Assembly: GCA_042138015.1 (NCBI GenBank)
Contig: JBHIVA010000104.1
Span: forward strand, 1-6,292
Direction of reading: 5' to 3'
Source: TH1177 sp042138015
Lineage (GTDB): Archaea; Thermoproteota; Nitrososphaeria; Nitrososphaerales; Nitrososphaeraceae
DNA: 6,292 nucleotides
The notes beneath the pieces were generated by a model. It was not told the DNA's origin and ran no database searches. It saw only the letters and a program-made list of their open reading frames with translations. A program made the position numbers and the translations under genes. Shown here in pieces: positions 1-5,712 of the stretch (its first letter is position 1; each line of letters starts with the position of its first letter).

Positions 1-180
1 GAAAGATAGTTTGAAAAATAAATTATCAAACATGAATCGAAAAAGACAAAAAAAAACAAGAAGATACGTTCGTTATACCGAAAGATAAATATGATTACTC
101 ATCGAATAAGATATTTTTTTATTTAAAATTCATTAATACTTAGTGTTGAATTTGTTCCCCAACCATATCTTTAGAGAATT
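1..180. other. AT-rich stretch without a gene
   Basis: No reading frame of useful length or recognisable protein fragment was found on either strand. A promoter-like CCGAAAGATAAATATG sits at 78-93, but no gene begins within a suitable distance downstream of it. Runs of A (about 40-60) and T (about 113-121) flank it. Confidence 0.5.
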
Positions 181-612
181 TTAATTCAATAGTTCAATCA
201 ATTTAGTTTTTTTCTCATTACTTACAAATTTAGATATTAGTTGTTTGAAGATCAAATCTGGGTTTTCTTGAATTTCCATTCTTACAATAGTTTTAATTTC
301 AATTCTTTAGAATAAATACGGATAAAAGATTTTTGGCTACATCCATGGACAATGAAATTTCTCTCCAGAATATTCTGTCAATGAATCTCTATTGAAATGC
401 CATAATACTATTATCCATAAATCCTTGTTTGGTATCTTTATTTCCAAGAGACTGTATTCTGTAATGTAGGTTTTATTTCTAGGATCATTGAGAATCACCA
501 CCAATCTTTCCTCTACTTTAGTTTATGCTTCAGCAAACCTCATTATTCAATCTGGATCTAGAATTATAGGATTGGTAGAACATCTGACACTTACATTGAC
601 AATATCCGTGTT
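181..612 (-). pseudogene. decayed gene, unrecognised family
   Basis: Reading the minus strand from 612 down gives protein-like sequence broken by stops and frameshifts. The first piece includes STNPIILDP and, after a TGA and a TAA, KVEERLVVILNDPRN. A frameshift at about 450-470 leads into LGNKDTKQGFMDNSIMAFQ, then a TAG, then RFIDRIFWREISL and DVAKNLLSV. A second frameshift near 300-310 leads into IVRMEIQENPDLIFKQLIS and ends at KKTKLIELLN with a stop at 181-183. The pieces follow one another in order and are charged and helical in character, as expected of one soluble protein of at least 140 residues. I do not recognise the family. Its start is not visible and may have been removed by the neighbouring IS630 remnant. 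At least three nonsense codons and two frameshifts make it non-functional. Confidence 0.5.
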
Positions 613-639
613 TTGAACTTACATTTATTACGAGATACT

Positions 640-959
640 TTTCAATTTTAAAATAGCCAAAACAGAGACATAGAAAATTTCCAAAATGTTACCCCTTTCT
701 GGGTAAGGCAAAACAGCATTACAGATCAAAAAAAGTACTGGAATATTTTGCTGATAATAAGAATAGGTTGATTCCAGTATACCAACCAACAGCATCTCCA
801 GAATTTATGGTATTGGAATAGATATGGTATATATCTAAAAATGATCTTCTTATTTTATAGTACTATCAATCATTTATAGATTTTAAAAATAAAATATCTT
901 CATATTTTAGAACAAAAAGATTCAATCTGAATATGAGAAATTACCTGGTTGGAGGCTAG
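640..959 (+). pseudogene. IS630-type transposase, C-terminal fossil
   Basis: One plus-strand frame reads through the C-terminal part of a DDE transposase of IS630 type. It runs FLGKAKQHYRSKKVLEYFAD, then NKNRLIPVYQPTASPEFMVL, a stop (819-821) directly before IW, then YISKNDLLIL, a second stop (858-860), then YYQSFIDFKNKISSYF and RTKRFNLNMRNYL, ending at TAG 957-959. The pattern of a hydrophobic strand plus D, a Leu-Ile-Pro-Val-Tyr turn, then PEF..(E)..W matches the last two catalytic blocks of the IS630 family. The Asp expected in the FLD block is Gly here (codon 702-704). The residue after VLE, where the family has its glutamate just before IW, is a stop codon. The N-terminal half is absent or beyond recognition upstream of about 640, so the left boundary is approximate. 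The element is dead. Confidence 0.7.
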
Positions 960-1053
960 TAATCATATTTATCTTAATTGATATGCGTATAACAAGATTG
1001 AACTATTTTAAATGAGATCACAAGAAATATTTTTAATAATGACTAGTGGTTGC

Positions 1054-1794
1054 CTATTTGTTACTTAATAGAATTTGCTTTGTTAAATTGTATTCATTTT
1101 CATCTAATAGATTCAAGTGATAATCATTAGTATGTCCAAGATTAGTAAAGTATTGTTTTGATTCAACACTGGATACAGATACCCATCCATCATCGTTTCC
1201 AGGAATAATATAATTTCCTTCTATCTCTGGAAGCCAATTTCCTGCAATGGTATAATACTTTGTATTGTTATTTCTTTCTGCACTAGTAGCATCTGAACCA
1301 GGTACTAAATCGAAGACAGCAGGTTTACATATGAAACTACTTGTGGCTAAGGGGGTTCCTGCATTTGGAGTTCCAATCATTATAAGATTTGCAACACTAT
1401 CCGTATTACTGAGATCTAGGTAAACTCTTGCATCCAGACCACCTTTACTAAAACCTACAATATTTACTTTATCTTGTCCTGTTATTTTCTTTATTTCTTC
1501 GACTTTAATAAATAATTCTTCTGCATGATCATTAGCTGACCCACACATATCATCTGTTTCAAAAGTTATAGGAAAAAATGCAATTCCATCGTTTCCAAGT
1601 AAATCAAACCATTTATTCCATGCGGAAGACTCTTGAGCATATCCATGTAATAATATTACAGGTAGAGGGAGGGTATTCACTGCAGTAATATTTATGCCTG
1701 TTTGTGCATTTACAGAATCGAAAAAATATTCGTTTGTTGTTATATACGATATAATAACTGCTAAAAATATTAGTACAATTGTAAATTTTGACAT
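1054..1794 (-). CDS. secreted alpha/beta-hydrolase, lipase-like
   Basis: This 246-residue protein begins with a signal peptide: Lys3, a hydrophobic core at about 5-20 and a likely cleavage after SVNA (residue 30). It is therefore expected outside the membrane, free or lightly anchored. The alpha/beta-hydrolase fold is readable in order. PVILLHGYA (45-53) carries the HG oxyanion loop, VNIVGFSKGGLDARVYL (110-126) carries the nucleophile elbow GFSKG with Ser116, and MIGTPNAGTPLA (139-150) is the usual lipase strand and turn. GNDDGWVSV (199-207) supplies the acid (Asp201 or Asp202), and GHTNDYHL (220-227) supplies the His (His221 or His226). Cys84 and Cys156 could form an extracellular disulfide. 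The family (Lipase_2/PGAP1-like) hydrolyses carboxylic esters such as acylglycerols; the actual substrate is unknown. The ATG start is supported by the signal peptide directly after it. The gene stands alone, with its promoter squeezed between its start and an IS110 left end. Confidence 0.9.
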   Translation of the reverse strand: MSKFTIVLIFLAVIISYITTNEYFFDSVNAQTGINITAVNTLPLPVILLHGYAQESSAWNKWFDLLGNDGIAFFPITFETDDMCGSANDHAEELFIKVEEIKKITGQDKVNIVGFSKGGLDARVYLDLSNTDSVANLIMIGTPNAGTPLATSSFICKPAVFDLVPGSDATSAERNNNTKYYTIAGNWLPEIEGNYIIPGNDDGWVSVSSVESKQYFTNLGHTNDYHLNLLDENEYNLTKQILLSNK

Positions 1795-1799
1795 AATTA

Positions 1800-1828
1800 T
1801 TACTTATTTATATTTTATTTTAATTTTT
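1800..1828 (-). promoter_or_regulatory. putative archaeal promoter of the lipase-like gene
   Basis: On the minus strand the bases just upstream of the ATG at 1794 read AAAATTAAAATAAAATATAAA, a purely A/T stretch able to hold a TATA box. The usual 25-base spacing would start transcription at or within a few bases of the ATG, so a leaderless message is likely. No Shine-Dalgarno sequence is present. The exact TATA position cannot be fixed by eye in such AT-rich sequence. Confidence 0.35.
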
Positions 1829-1839
1829 CTATCATACTA
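1829..1839 (+). repeat. 11-base direct repeat, flank copy
   Basis: CTATCATACTA here is repeated exactly at 1962-1972, inside the loop strand of the putative IS110 RNA. It contains a CT dinucleotide (1837-1838) about 200 bases before the transposase start. That is where the left boundary of the element would be expected. Confidence 0.6.
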
Positions 1840-1890
1840 TTTTTAAGGTGCTGACGATATGTAAATTTTCTAGTTTGTTTATTGTTGTAT

Positions 1891-2015
1891 GTTGACTAGG
1901 TTCAAAGTTAACATACTCCGTATGAGATTGAGGCTGTGACTGAACTGTATCTGTAAAGTGGCTATCATACTACTCTAATAGAGAGTGCATGGATGTTTGC
2001 CACCTGTTAGCCAAC
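1891..2015 (+). ncRNA. putative IS110 bridge-RNA-like structured segment (copy 1)
   Basis: In IS110-family elements the non-coding left end encodes a bridge RNA whose loops pair with target and donor DNA. Here the region before the transposase folds as follows. A closing stem joins GTTGACTAG (1891-1899) to TTAGCCAAC (2007-2015), with 7 Watson-Crick pairs, one G-T wobble and one mismatch. A hairpin joins CATAC (1912-1916) to GTATG (1920-1924). A second stem joins GTGGC (1958-1962) to GCCAC (1999-2003) and encloses an internal loop and an apical hairpin ACTCT/AGAGT (1972-1976/1982-1986). The 3' loop strand ends in GATGTTTGC (1992-2000), which the second copy at 5874-5882 shares. Expression cannot be seen from sequence, and TGGCTA (1959-1964) could alternatively pair with TAGCCA (2008-2013). 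Confidence 0.5.
1962..1972 (+). repeat. 11-base direct repeat, loop copy
   Basis: CTATCATACTA forms the 5' strand of the internal loop in the putative RNA and is identical to the flank copy at 1829-1839. In the bridge-RNA model a left guide is identical to the top strand of the left half-site, which fits this relation. Confidence 0.6.
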
Positions 2016-2037
2016 AAAACAAGAAAGAAAAAAGAAG

Positions 2038-2476
2038 GTGAACAAAAAAGGAAGGAAATTGAATCATCTTGGAATAGATGTTGGAAAGAGAAATTGTAGA
2101 GCAGCACTAAAAGATGATAAAGGGAAGATACTAGGGGAATTCTTCTTTGGTAACAATTCTGATAGAATATCTGATCTAATTAATAGGATATACAATCATT
2201 GAACAAAAAAATGTAATGCGGTACTTGAATCTACAAGCAACATGTGAATGAGAATACACGACACACTGGAAGATAATGGAATAGATACAATACTAGCAAA
2301 TACATACAAGACAAAGATAATAGCACAAGCAAAGATAAAATCAGATAAACTTGATGCACGTATACTATTTGATCTACTGAGAACTGGTTGGTGTACGAAT
2401 CATATGTATTGTAAAGGAATTTAGAGAAAAAAGGAGTCTTGTAAGACATATAATAGCCTTATCCAGAACCAAGACA
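2038..2476 (+). pseudogene. IS110-family transposase, truncated and frameshifted
   Basis: The RuvC-like DEDD domain of an IS110 transposase is readable from a GTG at 2038. It begins with NHLGIDVGKRNC (Asp codon 2077-2079). It continues through VLESTSNM (Glu codon 2227-2229) and KIKSDKLDARILFDLLRTG (Asp codons 2344-2346 and 2353-2355). These four residues are the expected catalytic set. Two in-frame TGA codons (2200-2202 and 2245-2247) interrupt it; the second lies between two ATG codons, where the family commonly has Trp. Near 2390-2410 the frame slips, first into LVYESYV and then into VKEFREKRSLVRHIIALSR, typical IS110 sequence after the DEDD block. About 10 residues later the frame runs into an unrelated DDE transposase. 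The C-terminal domain with the catalytic Ser is missing. The GTG overlaps an AAGGTGA motif, as in the second copy at 5938, so this start is plausible but not certain. Confidence 0.8.
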
Positions 2477-3157
2477 ACCAAAATATCACACTATACAACC
2501 CTACAGAAATTTACTGATAGAATCAACATAATGATGCTTGGAAAGATAATGTCTTCATTTATCCTCTTTTCGGGTACTAGACTCATATTTGCTGGCATAG
2601 ATGCTACTGGATTCAAAATATCATTTGTATCCGAGTACTATACCAAGAGAGCAAAACTACAAAAAAAATATGCTAAACTGTCAATTGGAGCAGAGATATT
2701 CTTAAACAGCTAATCTGCAATATCAAGATAAGACAAGCTCCTGCCAGGCATGACAACCTAGATTTCAAATCTATTATTACAAAAATATCAAAAATAAAAA
2801 ACTGTCTATAGTCATTGCAGATAAAGCATATAATAGCGAGCAAAATCATATACTGGTGAGTGAGAAAGTACATGGATTCAGGTCATGTCTACAAGATATC
2901 AACAAGTACCAGTATGGAAAACTCGTGGTAATTATATAAAGGAAATGAAACGTAGTTACAACAAGATTTTGTACAATCTGCGTAACAAGGATGAAACTAT
3001 TGTGTCAGTGATAAAGAGATTGTTTGGAGAACATATCAACTCTATACTTGTAAGAATGCAGAATAGAAAGTTGATGCTTAGATGTATAGCATACAATACT
3101 CATAGGATGGTAAATTTGTTAGCTATTATGGGATGGTTTCTACAAAGTCGTTATTAA
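2477..3157 (+). pseudogene. DDE transposase (IS5/IS4-like, DDE_Tnp_1 type), frameshifted
   Basis: Four ordered pieces in three frames rebuild one DDE transposase. In frame 2, KISHYTTLQKFTDRI is followed by FAGIDATGFKISFVSEYY (first catalytic Asp, codon 2600-2602) and AKLQKKYAKLSIGAE. A shift near 2700 gives frame 1: KQLICNIKIRQAPARHDN and LDFKSIITKISK. A shift near 2795-2801, in a run of A, gives frame 3: LSIVIADKAYNSEQNHILVS (second Asp, codon 2820-2822). A shift near 2880 returns to frame 2: RYQQVPVWKTRGNYIKEMKR, then LRNKDETIVSVIKRLFGEHI (probable catalytic Glu, codon 2993-2995), ending LMLRCIAYNTHRMVN and a stop at 3155-3157. The order and spacing fit archaeal IS5/IS4-like elements. The N-terminus is missing and replaced by IS110 sequence in the same frame. 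With at least three frameshifts the gene is inactive. Confidence 0.8.
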
Positions 3158-3504
3158 CTATGTTTCATTGGAATAGTTATGGACGATGATCTGAAAGAGA
3201 AGAAATGAGGGAAGAAACACATCACATGGATGACAGATAAACAGGATGAGGAAGAGGAGAAACTTGAAGAAAAAAATATGAAGGTGAATAAACTGCCAAT
3301 GATTTAGATTTAGTTATAACTTTTAGATATATCTAATAATAACATGTTTTTCCTTTTTCCAAATCCAATTCTTTTAGTAGAAATGTTACAAATTTGTACT
3401 TCGAATTAGTTTAACATTCGCCAAAATATTTCATACCCTTATCTGTAGACAGTATTATTTTTAATGTTGATAAATTATTGTAATGTATGGGTTATAAGAA
3501 TTAT
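3158..3504. other. remnant tail and gene-free spacer
   Basis: The frame of the last DDE piece stays coding-like after its stop. It reads CFIGIVMDDDLKEKK, a TGA (3206-3208), then GKKHITWMTDKQDEEEEKLE and MKVNKLPMI, with a stop at 3305-3307. This could be a leftover of the IS110 C-terminus or a neighbouring gene fragment; I cannot assign it. From 3308 to 3504 the sequence is very AT-rich, and I see no gene, tRNA or terminal repeat in it. Confidence 0.35.
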
Positions 3505-3645
3505 CTATTGCAATTTTTTAGTAAGATATGCATTACAACAGGTATCTGAACAAAATGATAATGTGCCCATAACTGAGCTAGAATATTTTACTCCATCAAC
3601 TAGATTATTAAACTCCTTATTACAAGACATACAATTCAAATACAT
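3505..3645 (-). CDS. small TRASH/MYM-like zinc-binding protein
   Basis: The minus strand encodes a 46-residue protein that starts MYLNCMSCNKEF and ends FCSDTCCNAYLTKKLQ. Four well-placed cysteines (Cys5-x2-Cys8, then Cys32-x3-Cys36, with Cys37 next to it) and the FCS..C...Y ending match the small treble-clef-like zinc fingers of the TRASH/MYM group. In archaea these bind metal and are found alone or fused to regulators. Length is normal for a stand-alone domain. The ATG at 3645-3643 is the only sensible start, since Cys5 and Cys8 follow at once. It has no Shine-Dalgarno site and a TATA-like element about 25 bases upstream, so a leaderless message is likely. A 61-codon plus-strand frame covers the same bases but lacks any protein-like pattern; the cysteine spacing favours the minus strand. 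Its role (metal sensing, small regulator) is inference. Confidence 0.7.
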   Translation of the reverse strand: MYLNCMSCNKEFNNLVDGVKYSSSVMGTLSFCSDTCCNAYLTKKLQ

Positions 3646-3667
3646 TTGAGATATTTATACATGCAAT

Positions 3668-3680
3668 GCTATAAATTCAT
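3668..3680 (-). promoter_or_regulatory. putative TATA box of the small zinc-finger gene
   Basis: On the minus strand GAATTTATAGC (3669-3679) centres about 27 bases from the ATG at 3645. This is the distance expected between an archaeal TATA box and a start site at the first codon. A second AT-rich candidate, GTATAAATATC (about 3650-3660), is too close to serve unless the start codon lies further in. Confidence 0.35.
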
Positions 3681-3733
3681 TGTGTGCTGAAAAGAATTTT
3701 CAAAATATGTTTTCTTCATAAATTGCATTTATT

Positions 3734-3806
3734 CCGAAAGATATACATATAAAAAAAATCATCATTATTTCCTAGCCTTAATTATACTATATTTCTTGAA
3801 TTATAC
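3734..3806 (+). promoter_or_regulatory. putative promoter region of the cyclase-domain gene
   Basis: Two candidates are visible. CCGAAAGATATACATAT (3734-3750) resembles a BRE followed by a TATA box but lies over 100 bases from the ATG. TTATAC (3801-3806), within GAATTATAC, would start transcription near 3828 and give a leader of about 25 bases to the ATG at 3854. A choice between them needs transcript data. Confidence 0.3.
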
Positions 3807-3853
3807 TACAGGAATTAGAAAAGGTTAGATGTTTGGAACTTAATATTATTTTT

Positions 3854-5185
3854 ATGGAGTATGATTTTTTTTGTATTGATATAGTTGGTTCTTCAAAAGA
3901 TACAGATTCACAGGATGAAAACATTCAAGACTTACTAATTGTCATTAAAGAAATTTTATTTCCTTATGAAAAGATAATCCAGACTGCCTTTACAGGTGAC
4001 GGAGTTATAATCTGGTTTAAGGAAGATACTATATTACCCTTACTTCTTTCGTTAAAAATACATGAGGAATTTCCTCAATTAAGAGGTCAATCTAATTTAG
4101 GATTGAAAATAGGAATAGCACGAGGAGATGCGATTGAAATCGATACTGCAAAATCATTAGTAGGAATCCCTGTTTGGGGGAACGGACCAGCAATATCTAG
4201 AAGATTATGTGAGTTATGTGACGAGGGTCATATTTTATTGGATGCAAGTATATACGAAAGTTTTATCAACAAACACAAGATTGAAATAGAACAGCTATTA
4301 CCATCTAAACCTAGTCGACAATTCTTTCAGGATTTAGGTGAATATTTCGTTAAACATCAAAAATCGATACATGTACTTAATTTTTGTAATAATATACCAA
4401 ATAATGATATTCCAATGTTTGGAAATAGTAATTTTCCAATAGATAAACGAGGAATTATTGATAGAATTAATATAGATTCTGAATTGTCTAGTCCATTTGA
4501 TACTTTTTTTGAATATGAGGGAATTCTCTTGAAGAAGAAAATAGATCAAGGTCGTAATATAATTTTACTTGACGAATCAATGAAAAATATGTACCAGTCA
4601 CTTTTCCAACACGCTACAACCTATGATTCTATAAATACAATGGTCCCTAGTATATTTCTACGATACCATTCTAATACTTCTTTATTAAATTATCACGCAA
4701 GATTAAGGAGAAGATCAGTTAAAAATAATATAATTTCAGAAAGCACTAGAGTTATGGTTATGGAAAAGCATGAGATAGAAAAAGATTGGGAGAACCATAA
4801 TACAAGGGATATCTGTATCGATTTTCTTAATTGGCATAAAGATTGGGGAGTAACATTATTACAGATCGAACCTGTATATGTTAATGAAATTAGGAGAAAT
4901 ATTGAAGATAGTACAAATTTTCAATTTCAAAGTATGGAAATCGGTTTTTGGAAAGATAAATATCTTGTCCAATTCGCCGATTCTAAAATTGATAAAAAAG
5001 ATGATATCAGAAAGTATAATATGTGGATTTCTGGTTCTAATACTATATCTTATGTGAACTGCGAGTTACTCATTAATTCAATATTTGAAAATAATGAAAT
5101 TTATGAGATAAAATATGAAGATGACCTACGAAATCCAGCATTTATAAAATGGAATAACAAATACTGGAAACCAAAAATTAGTTGA
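3854..5185 (+). CDS. class III nucleotidyl cyclase-domain protein with unknown C-terminal half
   Basis: This 443-residue protein has a cyclase homology domain at about 3-178. FFCIDIVGSSK carries metal-binding Asp9, FTGDGVIIWF carries metal-binding Asp49, and LGLKIGIARGDAIEID is the central strand pair. VWGNGPAISRRL (107-118) aligns with the WGNTVNVASRM segment of mammalian cyclases. DEGHILLDASIYE and LGEYFVKHQKSIHVL close the domain. Against that alignment, Arg117 keeps the transition-state Arg, but the catalytic Asn is Ala113 and the adenine-selecting Lys and Asp are Ala45 and Pro106. Metal binding is thus likely, while cAMP synthesis is doubtful. Residues about 180-443 contain no transmembrane segment and match no domain I can name; WHKDWGVTLLQIEPVYVNEI and MEIGFWKDKYLVQFADSK look like a folded alpha/beta sensor or effector part. 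A TTG at 3833 with AAGGT upstream is an alternative start adding seven residues; ATG was preferred because it begins just before the first domain strand. Confidence 0.75.
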   Translation: MEYDFFCIDIVGSSKDTDSQDENIQDLLIVIKEILFPYEKIIQTAFTGDGVIIWFKEDTILPLLLSLKIHEEFPQLRGQSNLGLKIGIARGDAIEIDTAKSLVGIPVWGNGPAISRRLCELCDEGHILLDASIYESFINKHKIEIEQLLPSKPSRQFFQDLGEYFVKHQKSIHVLNFCNNIPNNDIPMFGNSNFPIDKRGIIDRINIDSELSSPFDTFFEYEGILLKKKIDQGRNIILLDESMKNMYQSLFQHATTYDSINTMVPSIFLRYHSNTSLLNYHARLRRRSVKNNIISESTRVMVMEKHEIEKDWENHNTRDICIDFLNWHKDWGVTLLQIEPVYVNEIRRNIEDSTNFQFQSMEIGFWKDKYLVQFADSKIDKKDDIRKYNMWISGSNTISYVNCELLINSIFENNEIYEIKYEDDLRNPAFIKWNNKYWKPKIS

Positions 5186-5234
5186 AAATTTCATTTTAAA
5201 TCTCTAGTTATTGTCCATGTTATTTGTAGATTAA

Positions 5235-5260
5235 CCGAAAATGATAATAATGATATATGG
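5235..5260 (+). promoter_or_regulatory. putative promoter of the 97-residue protein gene
   Basis: CCGAAA (5235-5240) is followed by an A/T-rich run ending in GATATATGG (5252-5260). A TATA box here would place the start of transcription near 5275-5285, just upstream of the ATG at 5295. The same CCGAAA core precedes AT-rich boxes at 78 and 3734. Confidence 0.3.
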
Positions 5261-5294
5261 GATAAATTGGAATATTAGTAGATGTAATTTCATA

Positions 5295-5588
5295 ATGGCA
5301 AAAATTAGAGTTTACAAAAAAAGTCCTAAATTTATAGATCAGGTTGATCTGGTGGGTGAAATCAGTAGTTTGGGTCTAGTTGACGGCCTAACTAAATTTT
5401 ATAACCCACCAATTGAGAGAGAAGCTAAGAGTATAGTTGCTGGTCCTAGTTTTCTACAGTTCCTAAATAAATTATTCCAAATTCAACTATCTTCTGGCGA
5501 TATTATAAATTTAGATAGTGCAAGTCACAGTAAATTTTATATGCTTTCTTCATCTGGAACATGGGATGAAATAATAAAATTGCAATAA
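5295..5588 (+). CDS. hypothetical protein, 97 residues
   Basis: A small soluble protein beginning MAKIRVYKKSPKFIDQVDLV. It lacks cysteine, has no signal peptide or transmembrane segment, and matches no family I recognise. The N-terminus is basic and the rest mixed alpha/beta: SIVAGPSFLQFLNKLFQIQL is a probable amphipathic helix, and KFYMLSSSGTWDEI near the end is strand-like. An upstream ATG at 5241 would add 18 residues (a Met/Ile/Asn-rich stretch). I chose 5295 because the added segment is compositionally poor and overlaps a promoter-like CCGAAAATGATAATAATGAT (5235-5254) and GATATATGG. It follows the cyclase-domain gene by 109 bases on the same strand, so it may be co-transcribed or have its own promoter. 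A shared function with the cyclase-domain protein is only suggested by proximity. Confidence 0.6.
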   Translation: MAKIRVYKKSPKFIDQVDLVGEISSLGLVDGLTKFYNPPIEREAKSIVAGPSFLQFLNKLFQIQLSSGDIINLDSASHSKFYMLSSSGTWDEIIKLQ

Positions 5589-5712
5589 TCAATTAGGTAT
5601 AATAAAATAAATGTTCTTTAACTACACTTTATTTAAATAATACAATTAATTCTCTTAAACTTTATACTATAAAGGAAGGAGATACGATTTACATAGTACT
5701 TGGATTGTATGC
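5589..5712. other. intergenic spacer
   Basis: This AT-rich segment separates the 97-residue protein gene from the second IS110 left end. No gene, tRNA or clear hairpin terminator is visible in it. AAAGGAAGGAGATACG at about 5671-5686 looks like a ribosome binding site, but no reading frame follows. Confidence 0.4.

Larger units (their letters stand above)
1840..3310 (+). mobile_element. degenerate composite insertion-sequence block (IS110 plus IS5/IS4-like)
   Basis: The block starts with an IS110-type non-coding left end (about 1840-2037) and continues with a broken IS110 transposase frame (2038 to about 2476). It then switches without a frame change to a DDE transposase remnant (about 2477-3157) and ends in an unattributed coding-like tail (to about 3307). 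The left boundary is inferred from the direct repeat at 1829-1839. No right end or terminal repeat could be identified, so the right limit is only where protein-like sequence ceases. Every transposase frame in it carries stops or frameshifts, so it cannot move on its own. Confidence 0.6.

Noticed and set aside
1891..2015. CRISPR or tandem-repeat array
   Set aside because: The repeats are a single stem set and one 11-base direct repeat; there are no regularly spaced repeats or spacers anywhere in the window.
2231..2449. Minus-strand frame of 72 codons rich in Leu, Tyr and Ser
   Set aside because: It is the antisense of the IS110 transposase remnant, whose DEDD motifs are clear on the plus strand.
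2673..2873. Minus-strand frame of 66 codons, hydrophobic
   Set aside because: It is the antisense of the DDE transposase remnant; the apparent membrane character comes from the A-rich plus strand.
2885..3157. Stand-alone 90-codon gene
   Set aside because: It is the C-terminal piece of the frameshifted DDE transposase; the preceding catalytic blocks lie directly upstream in other frames.
3464..3649. Plus-strand frame of 61 codons
   Set aside because: It overlaps the minus-strand zinc-finger gene, whose cysteine pattern is a much stronger coding signal; its own protein has no recognisable feature.
4334..4549. Minus-strand frame of 71 codons
   Set aside because: It lies fully inside the intact cyclase-domain gene and is its antisense shadow.
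5241..5294. Upstream ATG for the 97-residue protein
   Set aside because: The 18 added residues are low-complexity and overlap a promoter-like sequence; the ATG at 5295 opens a normal basic N-terminus.
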